Made by a program: the position numbers and the translations under genes
Notes under the pieces: model-generated
Told to the model about the DNA's origin: nothing
Databases searched by the model: none
Seen by the model: the letters and a program-made list of their open reading frames with translations, nothing else
Shown here: positions 38,772-52,800 of the stretch, one piece after another
Position numbering within the stretch: position 1 is the first letter of the stretch
Layout of the letters: each line of letters opens with the position of its first letter
Source: Echinometra lucunter
Taxonomy: Eukaryota; Echinodermata; Echinoidea; Camarodonta; Echinometridae
Reading direction: 5' to 3'
Length of the DNA: 64,000 nucleotides
Assembly (NCBI GenBank): GCA_029962745.1
Contig: CM057162.1
Location: forward strand, 22,714,402 to 22,778,401

Positions 38772-41700
38772 GGAGTGGGAGATTAGTGGACTGATAATAT
38801 CCTGCCTTGGCTAACATGAGAATGTTTCAGATGTTAGAAAAAAACACCGTGAGGACCTCAGTTTCTTTTTCTTTTTCATTCAGAGGGTATCAATCCTAAG
38901 GAAGTTGAAGTTGAATGACTATTGTGATTCAGTGAGACCAGTCTTGATTGATGAAATTCATACGTGATGGCGCTCTTTGAATTCTTCGGATAGGCATGTT
39001 AACTCTTCTGGATGATTGAGTGAAGGGGTGGGTCCAGTAAGGCTTGGTTAAAAAAAAAAAGGCAGAAGTGAAGAAAGAAGTAATAACCAGCGTTGTTGAT
39101 GGTGTTGTTGTTTTAGGCAGTGGCCCTTTGTTAACATTCTATTAAAGGAAACAAACAAGCCTCAAGTCAATTAGTTTTCAAATCAAAGCTAAGAAGGAAT
39201 AAGATACATCATCAATGAAAATTTGAACGATATCGGACATGGAAAAAGAAAGTTATGGCTTTATGAAATTTTCTATGTGACAATTTTTACACCACCATTG
39301 CTATTGATGACATCATTTTTTGTGAACAACTCTCACAAAATGAAACATCTCTTTTTTGCTTAAGATTTGCACGTTTTTCTTAAGCCAAACTATAGATATA
39401 AATAATGTAGGAGTGGGTTTTTTTTCCCCACAATACAAGAGTTAACACGCTCATCCTAACATTTTAAAGAGCGCCATCATATCGTATGAATTTCAGAAAT
39501 CAAGGCTATTTTCACTGAACAACATTTCATTCAAGTTCAGCTTCCTTATGATAGGATTGATATCTTCTGAGTTAATAAAAAGAAAAAACAGAACAAAAAC
39601 AATAACAAAAAAGCCTGAGGTCTTCACGGTTCATTTTTATACAAAAAGAGAAAAGTATAACCTTTGATTTGCCTGCAGTTAAAAAAAAAAAATATGATCA
39701 TTTATGCATGAATGATTATGGCTCATGCTCATTTTCATTTTCAGACCTTTCTGTGGTCATTGAAGCATAAATTGTATTACAAGCAAGCCCTACTAAATAG
39801 GACTAATTTAGTTAGCTTTCGAGATTGAGAAGTACATTTACAAGAAACATGATAATGTACAAAACTGCAAAACAAGAAATCTTCCCACCCCCCCCCCCCT
39901 GCGGTAAAGTGTGCTGCACGCATCAGTTTGTCACATACGGTCACAAACCTACTTACCTATGCACACACACACGCACATATACGAGCATACACATACAATG
40001 GCTGGCTAATCCTCACCATGGTACATGAAGTACACAAAGTAATATTGTCAATCTGTTTCAATCTATCTAACGAATATGATCTAAATCAAACTTAGAATCT
40101 AGTTAGAGTCGTGCTGTCATATATATATACACATATATATATGTGTATATATATACAAAGAGAGAGAGCTTTCTTTTTCCGTATTCGATTTCGTTCAAAT
40201 GTTCGCTGATCTGTTTCATTATTAAGTAGTCAACGGATGTAATATTACGAATACATGTGCCTCTTTTTTAATTTCAGGTCGTCCTCTAGTACGCCCTCTA
40301 CCCAATGTCATAGCTATTGATGGGACTGATGTATCTATTCATTGTCACGTGGTTGGATTCCCCATCACATCTATCACGTGGTATAAAGGGTTAACCACTC
40401 TACCTTCTTCGATGCGTCATACTGTCTACCCGAATGGAACACTCGTCATCGCTGACGTCACATCTTATGGGGATGGTGGAGAGTATACGTGTGTAGCGAG
40501 CAACGCTCGTGGAGATCGATCAGCTTCAGAAATGGACCTCATTGTCAAAGGTATAACATAAACTAAATCATATTGACTGGCCTCAAGGGATACATGATAT
40601 TGCACAAGATTAATAGTATTTCACGAGTTGAGACGAGGGTAAACTAAACTTCAAACGAATAGGCCATTTTCGTCCTGTACTCAATTTATACACGTTTGCC
40701 TATTGACAAACTATTACAGTCATCTGTAAAAACCTATTTTGATAGGTTTGATAGACATTTTGGGTTGCCCACCCTAGCAACGCTTGATGTAATACTAGTA
40801 GCAATCTGACAATTAAAACACAATGACTTGTTACAGGTGGGTGCATGTAATAGTTCATTACTAGGAGTTTGACTGACAGGCAGGCCCCTAAGCATAAATT
40901 TGAAAAATTTTGAAAAAAGCCTATTAAATTAGTAGATACTCCAATAATAATTCACAATGTGGAATATTGTTTTTCGCCCTCTACCGTATTAAAGATGGAA
41001 ATAGTAAATATGTCTTTTAAATGTAAATTTTTGATTGAACAAACTGCTATTTTATCCCTCCAACAGTACCTCCAGTTATTCAGCCCATCGAACCTCTCAC
41101 CTTGAGGCAAGGTCAACGAACTCAGCTTATGTGTATCGTGACTCGCGGAGACCTCCCTATTCACTTCCGGTGGCTTAAAGATGGTGAAACTATTCCTCAT
41201 GGGGTTGGAATCGAATTTGTGAATGGTACCTTCTCCAGTTCCCTGGTAATAGCTGATGCTTCTACTGTACATGATGGTCGCTACACATGTGAAGCTAGTA
41301 ACTTGGCAGCTGCAGTCAACTATACTACAGCACTTACGATACAAGGTAATAATATCCATAAGTGTCATGTTAGTCAGCCTAGTATCACCAGAATATTGAC
41401 TATCGGTATTTATCGATCTAGTCTTCGATAAATAATACACTAAGGTCCTTTTAGGTGGTAGAAGAATCACGTTGCTTACATTTCTTTTACTATATTCTTG
41501 TTTGATTTCAAGTTCTTTCTTCAAACGCAGGTTCCCACGCCACAATTAGATAATGTAAGATCCTAGCATTTACGCTATTATGGTATCGGGAAGATTCCTT
41601 TATTAAAGTAAAAGGCTAACATTGTGAGAATCTTTAAAAATCTCATTTTTCTACTTGACAATGGTATAAATACAAGAGTTATGGTTTAAAAATACCAGTC

Positions 41701-43761
41701 TGAAAGTTTCACAGTATAATGTCGACTGAAAGTATTTTTAAATATTAAAAATGTAAACCAATGTTTGAAGAAAATATAGTGGTCGGTTGCACAGACTGGA
41801 CATAAGGAGCGCGCATGCGCACAGAGTTCACCTGAACAGTGTATGTGTATGCATATCATGTATAGTACGGTGGTGTATGTATGTGTGTATGCATATCATG
41901 TATAGTAGTAGTAATAGTACAGGGAGAGAGGTGAAGCCAACGGGTTTTTTTTTTTAATTGGTTGAAAATGCTCCTTTAGTAATTTGTCTCATGAGCCCAA
42001 CACTAATAACATCAGCGTTTGCGTCTTATTAACAATCTTTCATTTCAAATTACGGTTGGTTTCAGGGTTTCTGAGTACAAATACAAATACTCATACACAT
42101 GTTTCATCTTAGTTTGAGAATTTTTAAAATCAGCTGCTCACAAAGTTAGCCGATGCCTTTAACCCTATGGTTCCTTTCAGCTTTGAGATTCTTTAAGCCA
42201 TTGTGGTAATATTGATTACTTTTTGCTTCATTATGAAGATTCAATCAATGTTATACCATGATGATGACATTAGGATATATTTCTGCCGTAATGATAATCA
42301 GAAAATTCCTGCATGGTCATCATGACGACATAGGAATGATTCCGCGATTGAAATCTAATTACTTTGCCGCATTAATGATAGGATGTCTTTGGCCCATTAT
42401 GATAAATGTGTGTTTTCATATTACATTATATTTTATTGAAAATTGTATGATTCCATTTTATCTTCTTGATAATGGCATGATTTCTTTCTCCGTTTGATTA
42501 CAATGGTACAATTTCGTCATACCTTTGAATAACAACAGCACGATTATATACGACTTTACTTCATTAGCTCACTTCCTTCGTACAAATAAGCCAATATCGG
42601 CATTCTTTTATTCCACTAACATACCCATAGTTATTAATATTCCATTTTCGTTAAGATTTTATTATGATTAATATAGCAGTAGTTGGTACATCAACTCCGT
42701 ACCCCCTCCACTTTCGGTCGGGTTGCAAGAGTCAAGCTTTTGAAACACCATCCCACACTAAAAAAGAAATGGTACTGATGTGAACCACATCTTATCCCAC
42801 ATTTGGAACCTTTCAAGGTTCTTCAAAGAACCATTAATATCCTATAAAGGTTCTCTAAAGGGTTCTAAAGGGCTCTCTGCAACCAATATTAGTTGCACAA
42901 GGAGCCTTTAATTCGGGGTTCTTGAAAATATAAAAGCCCTTTACAGAACCCCTGTTTTCTGGAGGTTCTAGATACGGGACAAGAAAAGGTTCAAACAGGC
43001 ATATTATTCTAAGTGTCCAGTTCGCTTCAATACAATATTCATTCAGATTTCTATCTTTCTCTTTATTTGATATGACAGTACCTCCTCGATTCGTTGTGGA
43101 ACCTCATAACACCGCAGTAGTCCTCAATCGTACAGTAGTGATTGCCTGTATGGCTGATGGTAAACCCAATCCAGATGTACAATGGAAGAAAGCTCCTGGT
43201 AAACTCTTCTTCTGTTCCCTCCTCTATCTTTTTTCTTTCTCTTCCCTCGTCATTTTACTGCCAACCTGGCCAAGTTTCTTTTCTTTATCTCTTTCTACCA
43301 TTCTACCTCTTCGTTTCGTTCTTTGAAGGTGAGGTGAATTTTTAGGAATTTTCGTGACCATAATTAAACGATTTCAGTGTTTGAACAGAGTCTAGTATGG
43401 CGGTAGAAGGCTTCACGGTATACCATGTACTCATTCTTGGAAAAGATTGTGGCCCTGAAAAGGACCTACTCACTCTCGACGTTTAGGAAAGCATGTTCTT
43501 ACCGACTGTCCTTCTACCGCGATATGTTCTACTACCATAATCATGGAAATCTTCGAAGGATATTAATGTACATTTGCCATTCTCCATCCCGGTGTAAATG
43601 AGTACCGGCAGGAGGAATTCCTTGAACGCTGTGAGCACTGAAATTGGTAGCCTAGCTGAGCCGGGGTAATACTTGGAGCTCCTTGAGCACCTTGTTTGCT
43701 GGATATATGTGCGCTATATAAATATACAATATTATTATTGTTACTATTGTTGTTGTTGTTG

Positions 43762-43834
<73 letters not shown>

Positions 43835-46800
43835 CATTATTATTATCATTACCATTATTATAAAATGAGTCTCTTTGCAACTATCCTTGCATTTTTAATT
43901 GTTGCTTTATTACGGCAAATATATTCATTCATGACAGGTCCAACCGCAACGAATTTCCACGACCTTCCTGACGACTCGAGATTTGAAATGCAGGAGAATG
44001 GATCTCTTGTAATCCGAGAAGCACGGATAGAGGATGATGCTTATTATCTATGTCATATTAGTAATAGTGTCGGAATGGATAGTAAGACTGCCACACTTAC
44101 AGTTTTCGGTAAGTTATCATTTTTGTACAAAGCGTAGGAAGTACGTCAAGAAATGACAATTCAGAAGATGCTGCCTCGTCTGCTCTAATATTCCACGTAT
44201 CTGTTGTCATGACGTATACTTTTTTGTCAGAGACTCCAATAACATTCAAAGCGTTCGACTATGCTTTCTGAAAATATTGAGAAATACAACTAAATTTGAA
44301 TGTGTTTGTGACATAACTTATAGATTGAGCATTATCACGTATTGAATCACTGTATTAGGTGTCTTTTTGCTTAACTATATATATATGCACCTAGAAAGGT
44401 TTTGATTGGAAATGGGGATGGTACATTCAAAGTGCGTCCTATCTTGCATCATCTGTATGATATCGGGAATTCGTTTACATAAAACCCACTTACCAGAAAT
44501 ATATATGGCTATTTCCTTTCTGTTTTCGTTTCCAGTTCCTGCGACGTTTGAACAACAACAGCAGAATGTGACCGTCGAACTGACTCAGAGTATTACCTTA
44601 GAATGTGTGGCTTCTGGTCATCAGCCTCTAGAGATCTTATGGTCAAAGAATGATGTCCCTTACAATCGACTGACCACTGAGCGTTATGACATCGAGACAG
44701 TGACCGACGGTGAAAGCGTCCTGTCGAGTATGACCATCTTCTCAGCCATACGTGATGATACAGCAACATATATCTGTCTGGCTCAGAATCTACATGGTGC
44801 TGATGAACATGTTATTCAACTATGGGTACAAGGTATCACCGGCTGCATCCACTCCTCATATTCTTGAATTAAAGTTGTGATTGATTGCAAGGGTGATCCA
44901 ATTTCATTTCATTCTTGAATGGATTCGATTATGAATACTTCTGATTAGAACTCCAAATTTGATTGGCAATCATATTGTCACATCATTCTGTTTGGTTTTG
45001 TTTTAGTTACTTGATGTCCATTAAATCTTATATTCGTGTATAGTATGAAAGGGTTTTTTTTGTAGGTAAGGCCGTTCATTATACTTTCTGCAGTACTGAA
45101 TACTATAACATGTATAATAAGCATGCTTTACTAAGGGAGTTCTTTCAGGACGAGTCATTAATTAGTTTGAAACTGAAAATCCAGTCAGTAGCATTATTTT
45201 GTTTACATTACGCGTCGGTGATATCACGAGTAGATGTGAATATAGGCCTATGTATATAGAGTAGGATATCATTTTGTTCCAGGGATACCAACAAAAAAAA
45301 AGAAACAAAAAAGAGACGATCTGTGAGAACAAAAATATTGCTTTGTTACAGAAAAGCCGGAGCCTCCTACAGACCTGCACGTTGTTAACAAGACAAGCAG
45401 GAGTATCCTATTATCATGGCAACCGGCATTTGATGGCAACAGTCCTGTGACCGGTTTCACACTGGAGTATAAGAACGCGTCAGGTGAGTTTTATTCATGT
45501 AATACCTCTGTGATTAGTATGATTTCATCCAGTTATGGCTTCTACATCTCTTCCCCTCCATCTGTATGAAGACATATTTGGTGCCGGGCCGCGCAAATAA
45601 AAGAAGAGAAAAGGAAGAAAAAAGGGGGAGAAGAGAGAAGAGTTTGGGGAAAGAGAGGGCTGGGTCATGCAACTATATACCCCTATTCACTTTAAAACGT
45701 AAATTAACTCAGCTGTGGGTCATCTTGCCCCCCCCCCCCCCCCCCCCCCCCTTTCAGAAAACACTGGCACCGTCCCTGATTTGTTGCACATTTTACTTAT
45801 CATTTAATTCAGGATATATCAGTATTTTATTAGTTATGTTTTACATATAGTGCGGGATTTCTACATGTTAAATAATGAAGCTTATTGGAAAATGTTTTGG
45901 CTTGTCATGTTCTAAGGTATATAATAACTTTACTCAAATATCAATAAATAGTTCATGGAAATGATCTTGTTTTGTTTGTTAGATGCGTGGCAAACAGGCC
46001 TTCCCCAGGAACATGTTCCAGCAGACCTGATTGGATATCAATATACTATTAAACATCTACATCCAGCTTACACGTATCATGTTAGAATCTTCGCCTTCAA
46101 TGCTATAGGAATTAGTGAACCCAGCAAAGCTATTCTATTCGATACAGAAGAAGAAGGTTGGTACATTTTAAACATATACTTGCAGATATTAAAAATATCC
46201 TAATCATCCTGTTTGATATGTCATCTACCTCTCGTTAAAAAGGACTATGGATTTATTAGGATGTCACAAGTGATATTATCTGGAATGAACGTATGTCCAT
46301 GGAGCACATGATGAAGACTTCTTATAAAACACCTGTATCCACCTCAGCTGGGTGCTCATGGCGCTTGCTCCGCAACGTCTCACAAATTTCATCATTTAGT
46401 CAGAGTGTCAAACTCATATAGTTTATTTCCAATAAACTGCTAAAAAATCATCTGGAGTAGAAATCCTTGAAAGCCCAAGTGTTTGTTATAGGGTAACCCG
46501 TGTAAGCGCACTCTTTGACAAGATAACAACATTTTGAAGTCAGTTCTGTTTTGTGTTTATGAGTACTGGGAAAGATATAGAAGAATATATTTATCATGCT
46601 TTTATTTCAGCTCCATCTGGGATTCCTTTGAATATTGAGATAGAAGCCCTGACCTCCCAAAGTATCAAAATAACATGGCGGGTAAGTGCACACTATTTTT
46701 CTCATTTATTTCATGTCTCTGAATATTGATCGTGTTTACATTTTCAAATCCTTTGGATTAAATTTGACGACGTGATCACTTGTTTGGTACAATGCAAGTC

Positions 46801-49800
46801 GTATCTTGTCTTCAGTAGTCATGAAACTCGAGATTCATCATCTACTCTATTCATTATCAAATTATTCTTATGACCATTATTTATCATTATTGTTACTATC
46901 ATTATTATGATTATCATGATCATGATTATCAATATTATTATTATCATCATTATTTTCATTATTATCATTCACTACAATCATTTTTATTACTACTACTGTG
47001 TTATTATTTTTATCATTAATGTTATCATTATTACTATGATTACTATTTTTGTTATCATTATCATCATTTTTATTCTTATTCTTCTTATTGTTGTTGTTGA
47101 TGATGTTGTTGTGTTGTTCTCTTCCTGTTGGTTATCATCCTTTTATTCTTTTGATCTACAGCAACCTCGAGCAGATCTTCAGAATGGTTTTCTTCTTGGC
47201 TATCACATTCAGTATCGCGATCCTGACTCACCATTCCAATCTAGAATAGTTCCAGTCGAGACTAATTATATTGAGAGTCGTACACTCACCAATCTCAAGA
47301 AGTTCACACGATATACCATCCAACTAAGAGCTTATAACCGGGTTAACGTCGGACCTTGGTCTCCTGAACAGTTTGTTACTACTCTTGAAGATGGTAAGAC
47401 TTGATATATTCTCATAAAAATAAACTTGAGATAATTACGGAATAATAAACAAATCTCATATACACTCTTCAGAAATTAGGAGAATTTTATGATGAAAGAT
47501 TTTGGATTTTTTTTTTTTCATTGTCTACGAAGTTTTATCCTTGTGTTAATACTTCAAAATCTGATAGAATTTGATGGCATATCAAGTTCTTTTTTAATTG
47601 AGGAAGATTACGGAATGACAATTTCCCCCCAGTTTCGTCTCGTCCGTCATCAAACCTGTATCCCCCCCCCCCTCTCTCTCTCTCTTACTGCACTAAAAAT
47701 TATTTTGTCTATGTTTTTTGTTTTTCTCTGTCAATTTCTCTGTCTCTGTTTTAAAATCATTCATTGTCTTCTTTTGCTCTCACTTAATTGTATATACTTG
47801 ATATGTCTAAGTAAAGATTGATTTTACTTCCTGTTGATTATATCAGTTCCTAGTGAGGCACCACATGACGTATCTGCACGATCAGTCGGATCCACAAGCA
47901 TTATGGTTTTCTGGAATGCACCTGATCAAGAATCTTTGAACGGAATCCTGCAAGGCTACAGAGTCTACTATAGACCAATCAGAGAAAACGAAGGTAGGTA
48001 AACATCTATTTTATGTGTATAATTCGGTTTTTATAGACCTGCATCAATCAGATATGACTGCAATGTCTGGGACCGATCTCTAACGTCACCATCCGAAAGT
48101 CGTGACTCAGGTTCGAACCTGGGCCCGATCAGAGTCAATTTTTAGGTGAAGACAACAGGCTGACCGCGGATGTTACCGCTGGACCCACTCCACCTCCCAT
48201 GGATCCAGAGTCCGTCAAGGAGCAAGTACAGAGTACGTTGGAGTGCGCATTCTTTGATACACTTCACTTTATTTTACAGTGACTTGATACTTTAAGCATG
48301 CACTCGTATCTATCATGATTTGAATAATTCCAAACAAAGCTTACATCTCATGTTTCTTGTTTAAAAATGGTGACAGAGTTGGCTTGTTTTGTATATATCT
48401 ATTCTGTGATGTATGAAATTGTTTTTTTTTTCCCCTCTCAAGACGAATTAGATTACCAAGTCTACGAAACGACGGAACTCTTTGCTGAGCTTCACAACTT
48501 GCAAAAGTTTACCAATTACAGCATCTCCGTGGTAGCTCATACACGAGTAGGAGAAGGAGTGAGAAGCGAGGAGAAGATTGTCAGGACGGAACAAGACGGT
48601 AAGATAATTAGAGAGATGTTGGGAATGGGAGAGCTTTACATTACAAGGATAAAGGTTACATAAAATGTCTGAATTAACCACCCAAGAGGGCATAGTAGAG
48701 TAGGAAGTTGACTTTAAATCTTATCTTTCACTTATGACATACTTATTGGTAAGCATGTTTCATATGTAGTTTACCCTTTTTTGTATCAATGGAATTGTGA
48801 ACAATAGCTGACCAGACTTATAAGAGAATGTCAGGCGGCCAGTCTATGGTTCACTGCATCTCGAGAAATGAAATAGAATTTACAAGGAAATCAATGATTA
48901 AATTTACGAATTACTTTGCGAGAAATCTATGTGTTTTTGTCCTGAAACCCACAACATCGTCTGGGAGACTATTCCAGACTCTAACTTTATGAAAATAGTA
49001 ACTATTTAGCAGTTTCACAAGAATGAGTTGTGTTCCTTAATCACTTCTCCCACCTTACTCATTCTCTATATTCTCCTTCCTCATCTCTCTCTCTCTCTCT
49101 CTATCTGTAGTTCCTGAAGCACCAGCTGATATCAAAGCCCATGCTGCATCTCCTACAAGCATCATGGTGTCCTGGCTTCCTCCACTCTACCTTAATGGCA
49201 TCATCACTCATTATCATCTCAATATCCAGTATCGAGAAGGAGAAAATGAGGTTTGACTCGACGCATTGCCTACTAGTGGTCTTTGTATAAATCCTATGGG
49301 GATCAGAAAATTCAGGAGTAAACGGGTTAAAAGAAACAAACTAACAAAAACCCTGCTTACCATCAGTAACATAATATGAATTGTTTAGTTGTTTTTTTTT
49401 AAACTGACTTGTCCATCACTGGCGTAAATCCGGGGGGGGGGGGAAGGGGGTAATATCCCCCGCCCCCGACTTTAAGAGAGGGATGGCGTGTTCATATTTC
49501 TTTTCAAATAAAGTCTTTATTCATGTTTTCTCAGTGCATGAACAGTTTGATTAAATTTACAAAATGACGTGTTCAAACATCATACCCCTTCTTTTTAAAG
49601 AAGAAAACAAATATATTTCAGTCAATTAATTTTTCAATTTTTAAATCAATCTATCATAAAGGACGGGTTTACTAGTAAATTAATTTTTCATTTGAAATGC
49701 TATCAAAAACCAGAGATAGGAGGGGGGAGTATGAGTATGGGCCTGTGGGCGGGTGGATGAGGGTGTGTGTGTGTGTACTCATGTGTCAGTTCGCGCTAGA

Positions 49801-52800
49801 AGTTTCGGCAAAAGATTTCGATCATCCCCCGGATTTACGCTGATGATGTCCTATATACCGTTGTGCTCACGGAATCAAGTCACCAGCAAAGAAACATTGT
49901 CCTTTTATTGTTCTTTGACAAGAAAAAACTGACTGTTAATTGAGGCATCATCATTTCCCACATGTTTGTTGGAAACACCAGCGCCAATATGTGTTTTATA
50001 GTTGGTCGGCTATGATCAGCCTTGATTGCCAATGAAGACGAAACGTTCTAATGCAAACATGTGTAATGTGTTAAATTCCACTTCATGGCGTGGTGGCAGC
50101 GGTGGGATACGAACCCGGGGCCCCGTTTCATAAAACTTGTTATCAGTAACAACTGCCACATTTCTATGACAAATTTGCTGTCATCCAATCAGATGCAAGG
50201 ATTTCAGTAGCTGATAACGGTTATTGTGACTTGTTACTGATAACAAGTTTTATGAAACGGGGGGCCCACGCCATCGAAATGATTGAAAGTGCCAATAGAA
50301 GAGAATATTAGAGAAGCGTGTAACATTACAATTTTGGCAGATATAGAAGGAATATTTGGCAGATCATTAAGAGGCCATTTTTTTTTTAGCCTGATCGGTT
50401 AAAAGTGGCATTGTTGTTGGTCCGTGACATTGATCATTTTAGTTCAACTAGACAAACAGGATAACAAAATTTTATTGCATTTCAACTCCTTGAGTGATGC
50501 CCTTCGCAATAAAACATAAAACAGTTCAATACATTTGTATTTCTTATTTTCTAAAGGCCTCCAAACTTTCGAATTTTGTGAACTGTCCGTAATAAACTGA
50601 TCAGGCTCATTTCGTTTCGGTGCACTTTTTCATTTGATTGAAGTGTGAGTAAAAATTAAAGGAAATGTCTTGATACTTTTTACAGGTCCGTCAAGAAAAG
50701 GAGTTGGAGCCTTCCACATATTACTATCTAGTGCAAGATTTGCAGACGGATTACGAGTATGACTTCTGGGTGAAAGCAAGTACCATAGCTGGACAGGGAG
50801 AGTCAAGTAGAATTGCTACTGAGATACCAATGTCGAGAGGTAAGACATGACGAATTGTCAATGCTTGTTCTAGACTTTGTGACAGTTCACTTAATTGAAA
50901 ACAATCAAAGCCTTAAAGTTACTAGGCCTACATCGGTCTTTAATTACAACAAATCTCGTTACCAGAGAGTTGCCTTGTTTTACGAAACCGGAGAACGTAT
51001 CTTAATAATAAAAGAGAAATGAACATTTTGTGGTACACTCATGATATTGATGATAGGCTCCTGTAAACTGTTGAATTTTTTATGCTCTTTCTTGCGATAT
51101 GAGTGCAAGACGAAAAGCCTAATTATACATAAATATGTCACTGTTTAATATACGATAACGATCATCTGAGGGTTGTTTTGCAAAGTTTTTAACAGCCATC
51201 GTCACTTATCAAAGGTTCAGTGATTGGAAAAGATAATTTCCTCATGTGACCGAAAGACACTGCCTTTTCACCCAAATTTTCATGCATATGAACCTAAACG
51301 GTTGAGTACATATATGTATTTTTTTCCATCCTTGAAATCGAAAATATTATTATGCATTCCAATTTTTTAGGCGACCATGGCAGCTGTATCTCATCAAGTT
51401 TTAACTCCTTCAGTGATGCCTTTTACAACGAAGCTAAAGCTTTCTCTATTTAAGCATTCATTTTCTACAGCCCTTTAAACTTTTAGAAATTGTCAAATGC
51501 CTATCCTTGACGGTGTGATCAGGTTCCTATGTATCTTTTTGGTAGAATAAATCAAACCTGAAACTTCTTATCGTCCTCAGTACCTGCTCGCATCATGTCC
51601 TTCTCTACGACGTTAATGACACCATGGAAACGGGCTGTGACATTAGATTGTCTCCCCGTTGGTGATCCTGTACTGACTGTAGAATGGAAGAAAAACAGGT
51701 AACCCTTTTTCATACCAGGGGCAGGCCGCTACGGGAGGGGGGGGGGGGCGGCCGCACCCTATGATTTTTCAAGTCATTCAAGAAGAAGAAGAAGAAGAAG
51801 AAGAAGAAGAAGAAGAAGAAGAAGACGAAGAAGAAGAAGAAGAAGAAGAAGAAGAAGAAGAAGAAGAAGAAGAAGAAGATGAAGAAGAAGGATAAGAAGA
51901 AAGGAAAGTACGAGGGAAGGCTCATGCAACCATATGATAGACCTGTTTGTTCACAGGGCCTGTCAAAATACCCTGTCGCCGCCTCTGTTTGATACCATGG
52001 CATTTGGAATATCTCGGGATGGCGTAATGTCTAGCCTCGATGTCGGAACAATACCCTGCAGGAGGTTAATTATCTGAAGGATTCCAGGTAGCCTATTGTG
52101 TTAAGATGGGAGAAAAAGTTAAAAAAAAAACACTTGAGTTTATATATTTTATGGTATGATGCCAAACGGAGATAATACTAGCATCTCTTCATGCTTAACC
52201 CACTGACCACTAGAACCGGGTGGCTACGGTATAAAGTCTGTGGGAATACAAGAATTCAGTAGCCAACGGCTTAAGATCACTGTTCATGTCCGTTACACAT
52301 CTTGCTGGGATAATCAAGAATCTGATGTATTATGTTGATGCCTATATCTGAATCGATTCGTTTAACCCATTCGTGACAGGAATTATTTAAAGTCTACTTT
52401 GATCAGCTTTTATTCTTCAAATTGGCAACACCAACATTTTTATTTTATTGCTACTTTTTTCTATATAACGTCATGTATCTGAAATGAATATAAATTGACA
52501 GAAATTATGATGAGAAGTCAAAAAGTTGCCAATTTGCAGGGGAAAACGGTGATTTTAAACCTTCTATCACATTGCCAATTTAAGGATTTTAATGCTTATT
52601 TTCCTTAAAAAAAATTTCAGCATCAAACAACGAATATTGACGAAACCAAAATGGGCACAGATCGTGTAGAATTTTTTGCTCTTTCTGCTCATGTATTTGG
52701 TATGATTTTTAGGGCTTTGCATCAAAAAATATTAGGCCAAACCACAAAATGTGGACCTCTGTCACGAATGGGTTAAAAGTATGTATATTTTAAAAGTCCA

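Noticed and set aside
40952..41545. 197-codon antisense frame
   Set aside because: Covers the Ig7 exon on the wrong strand; the plus strand has a clear Ig domain with splice sites.
48075..48127. tRNA T-arm-like CAGGTTCGAACCTGGG
   Set aside because: No A box, D arm or pairing acceptor stem was found upstream; probably chance or a worn SINE fragment.
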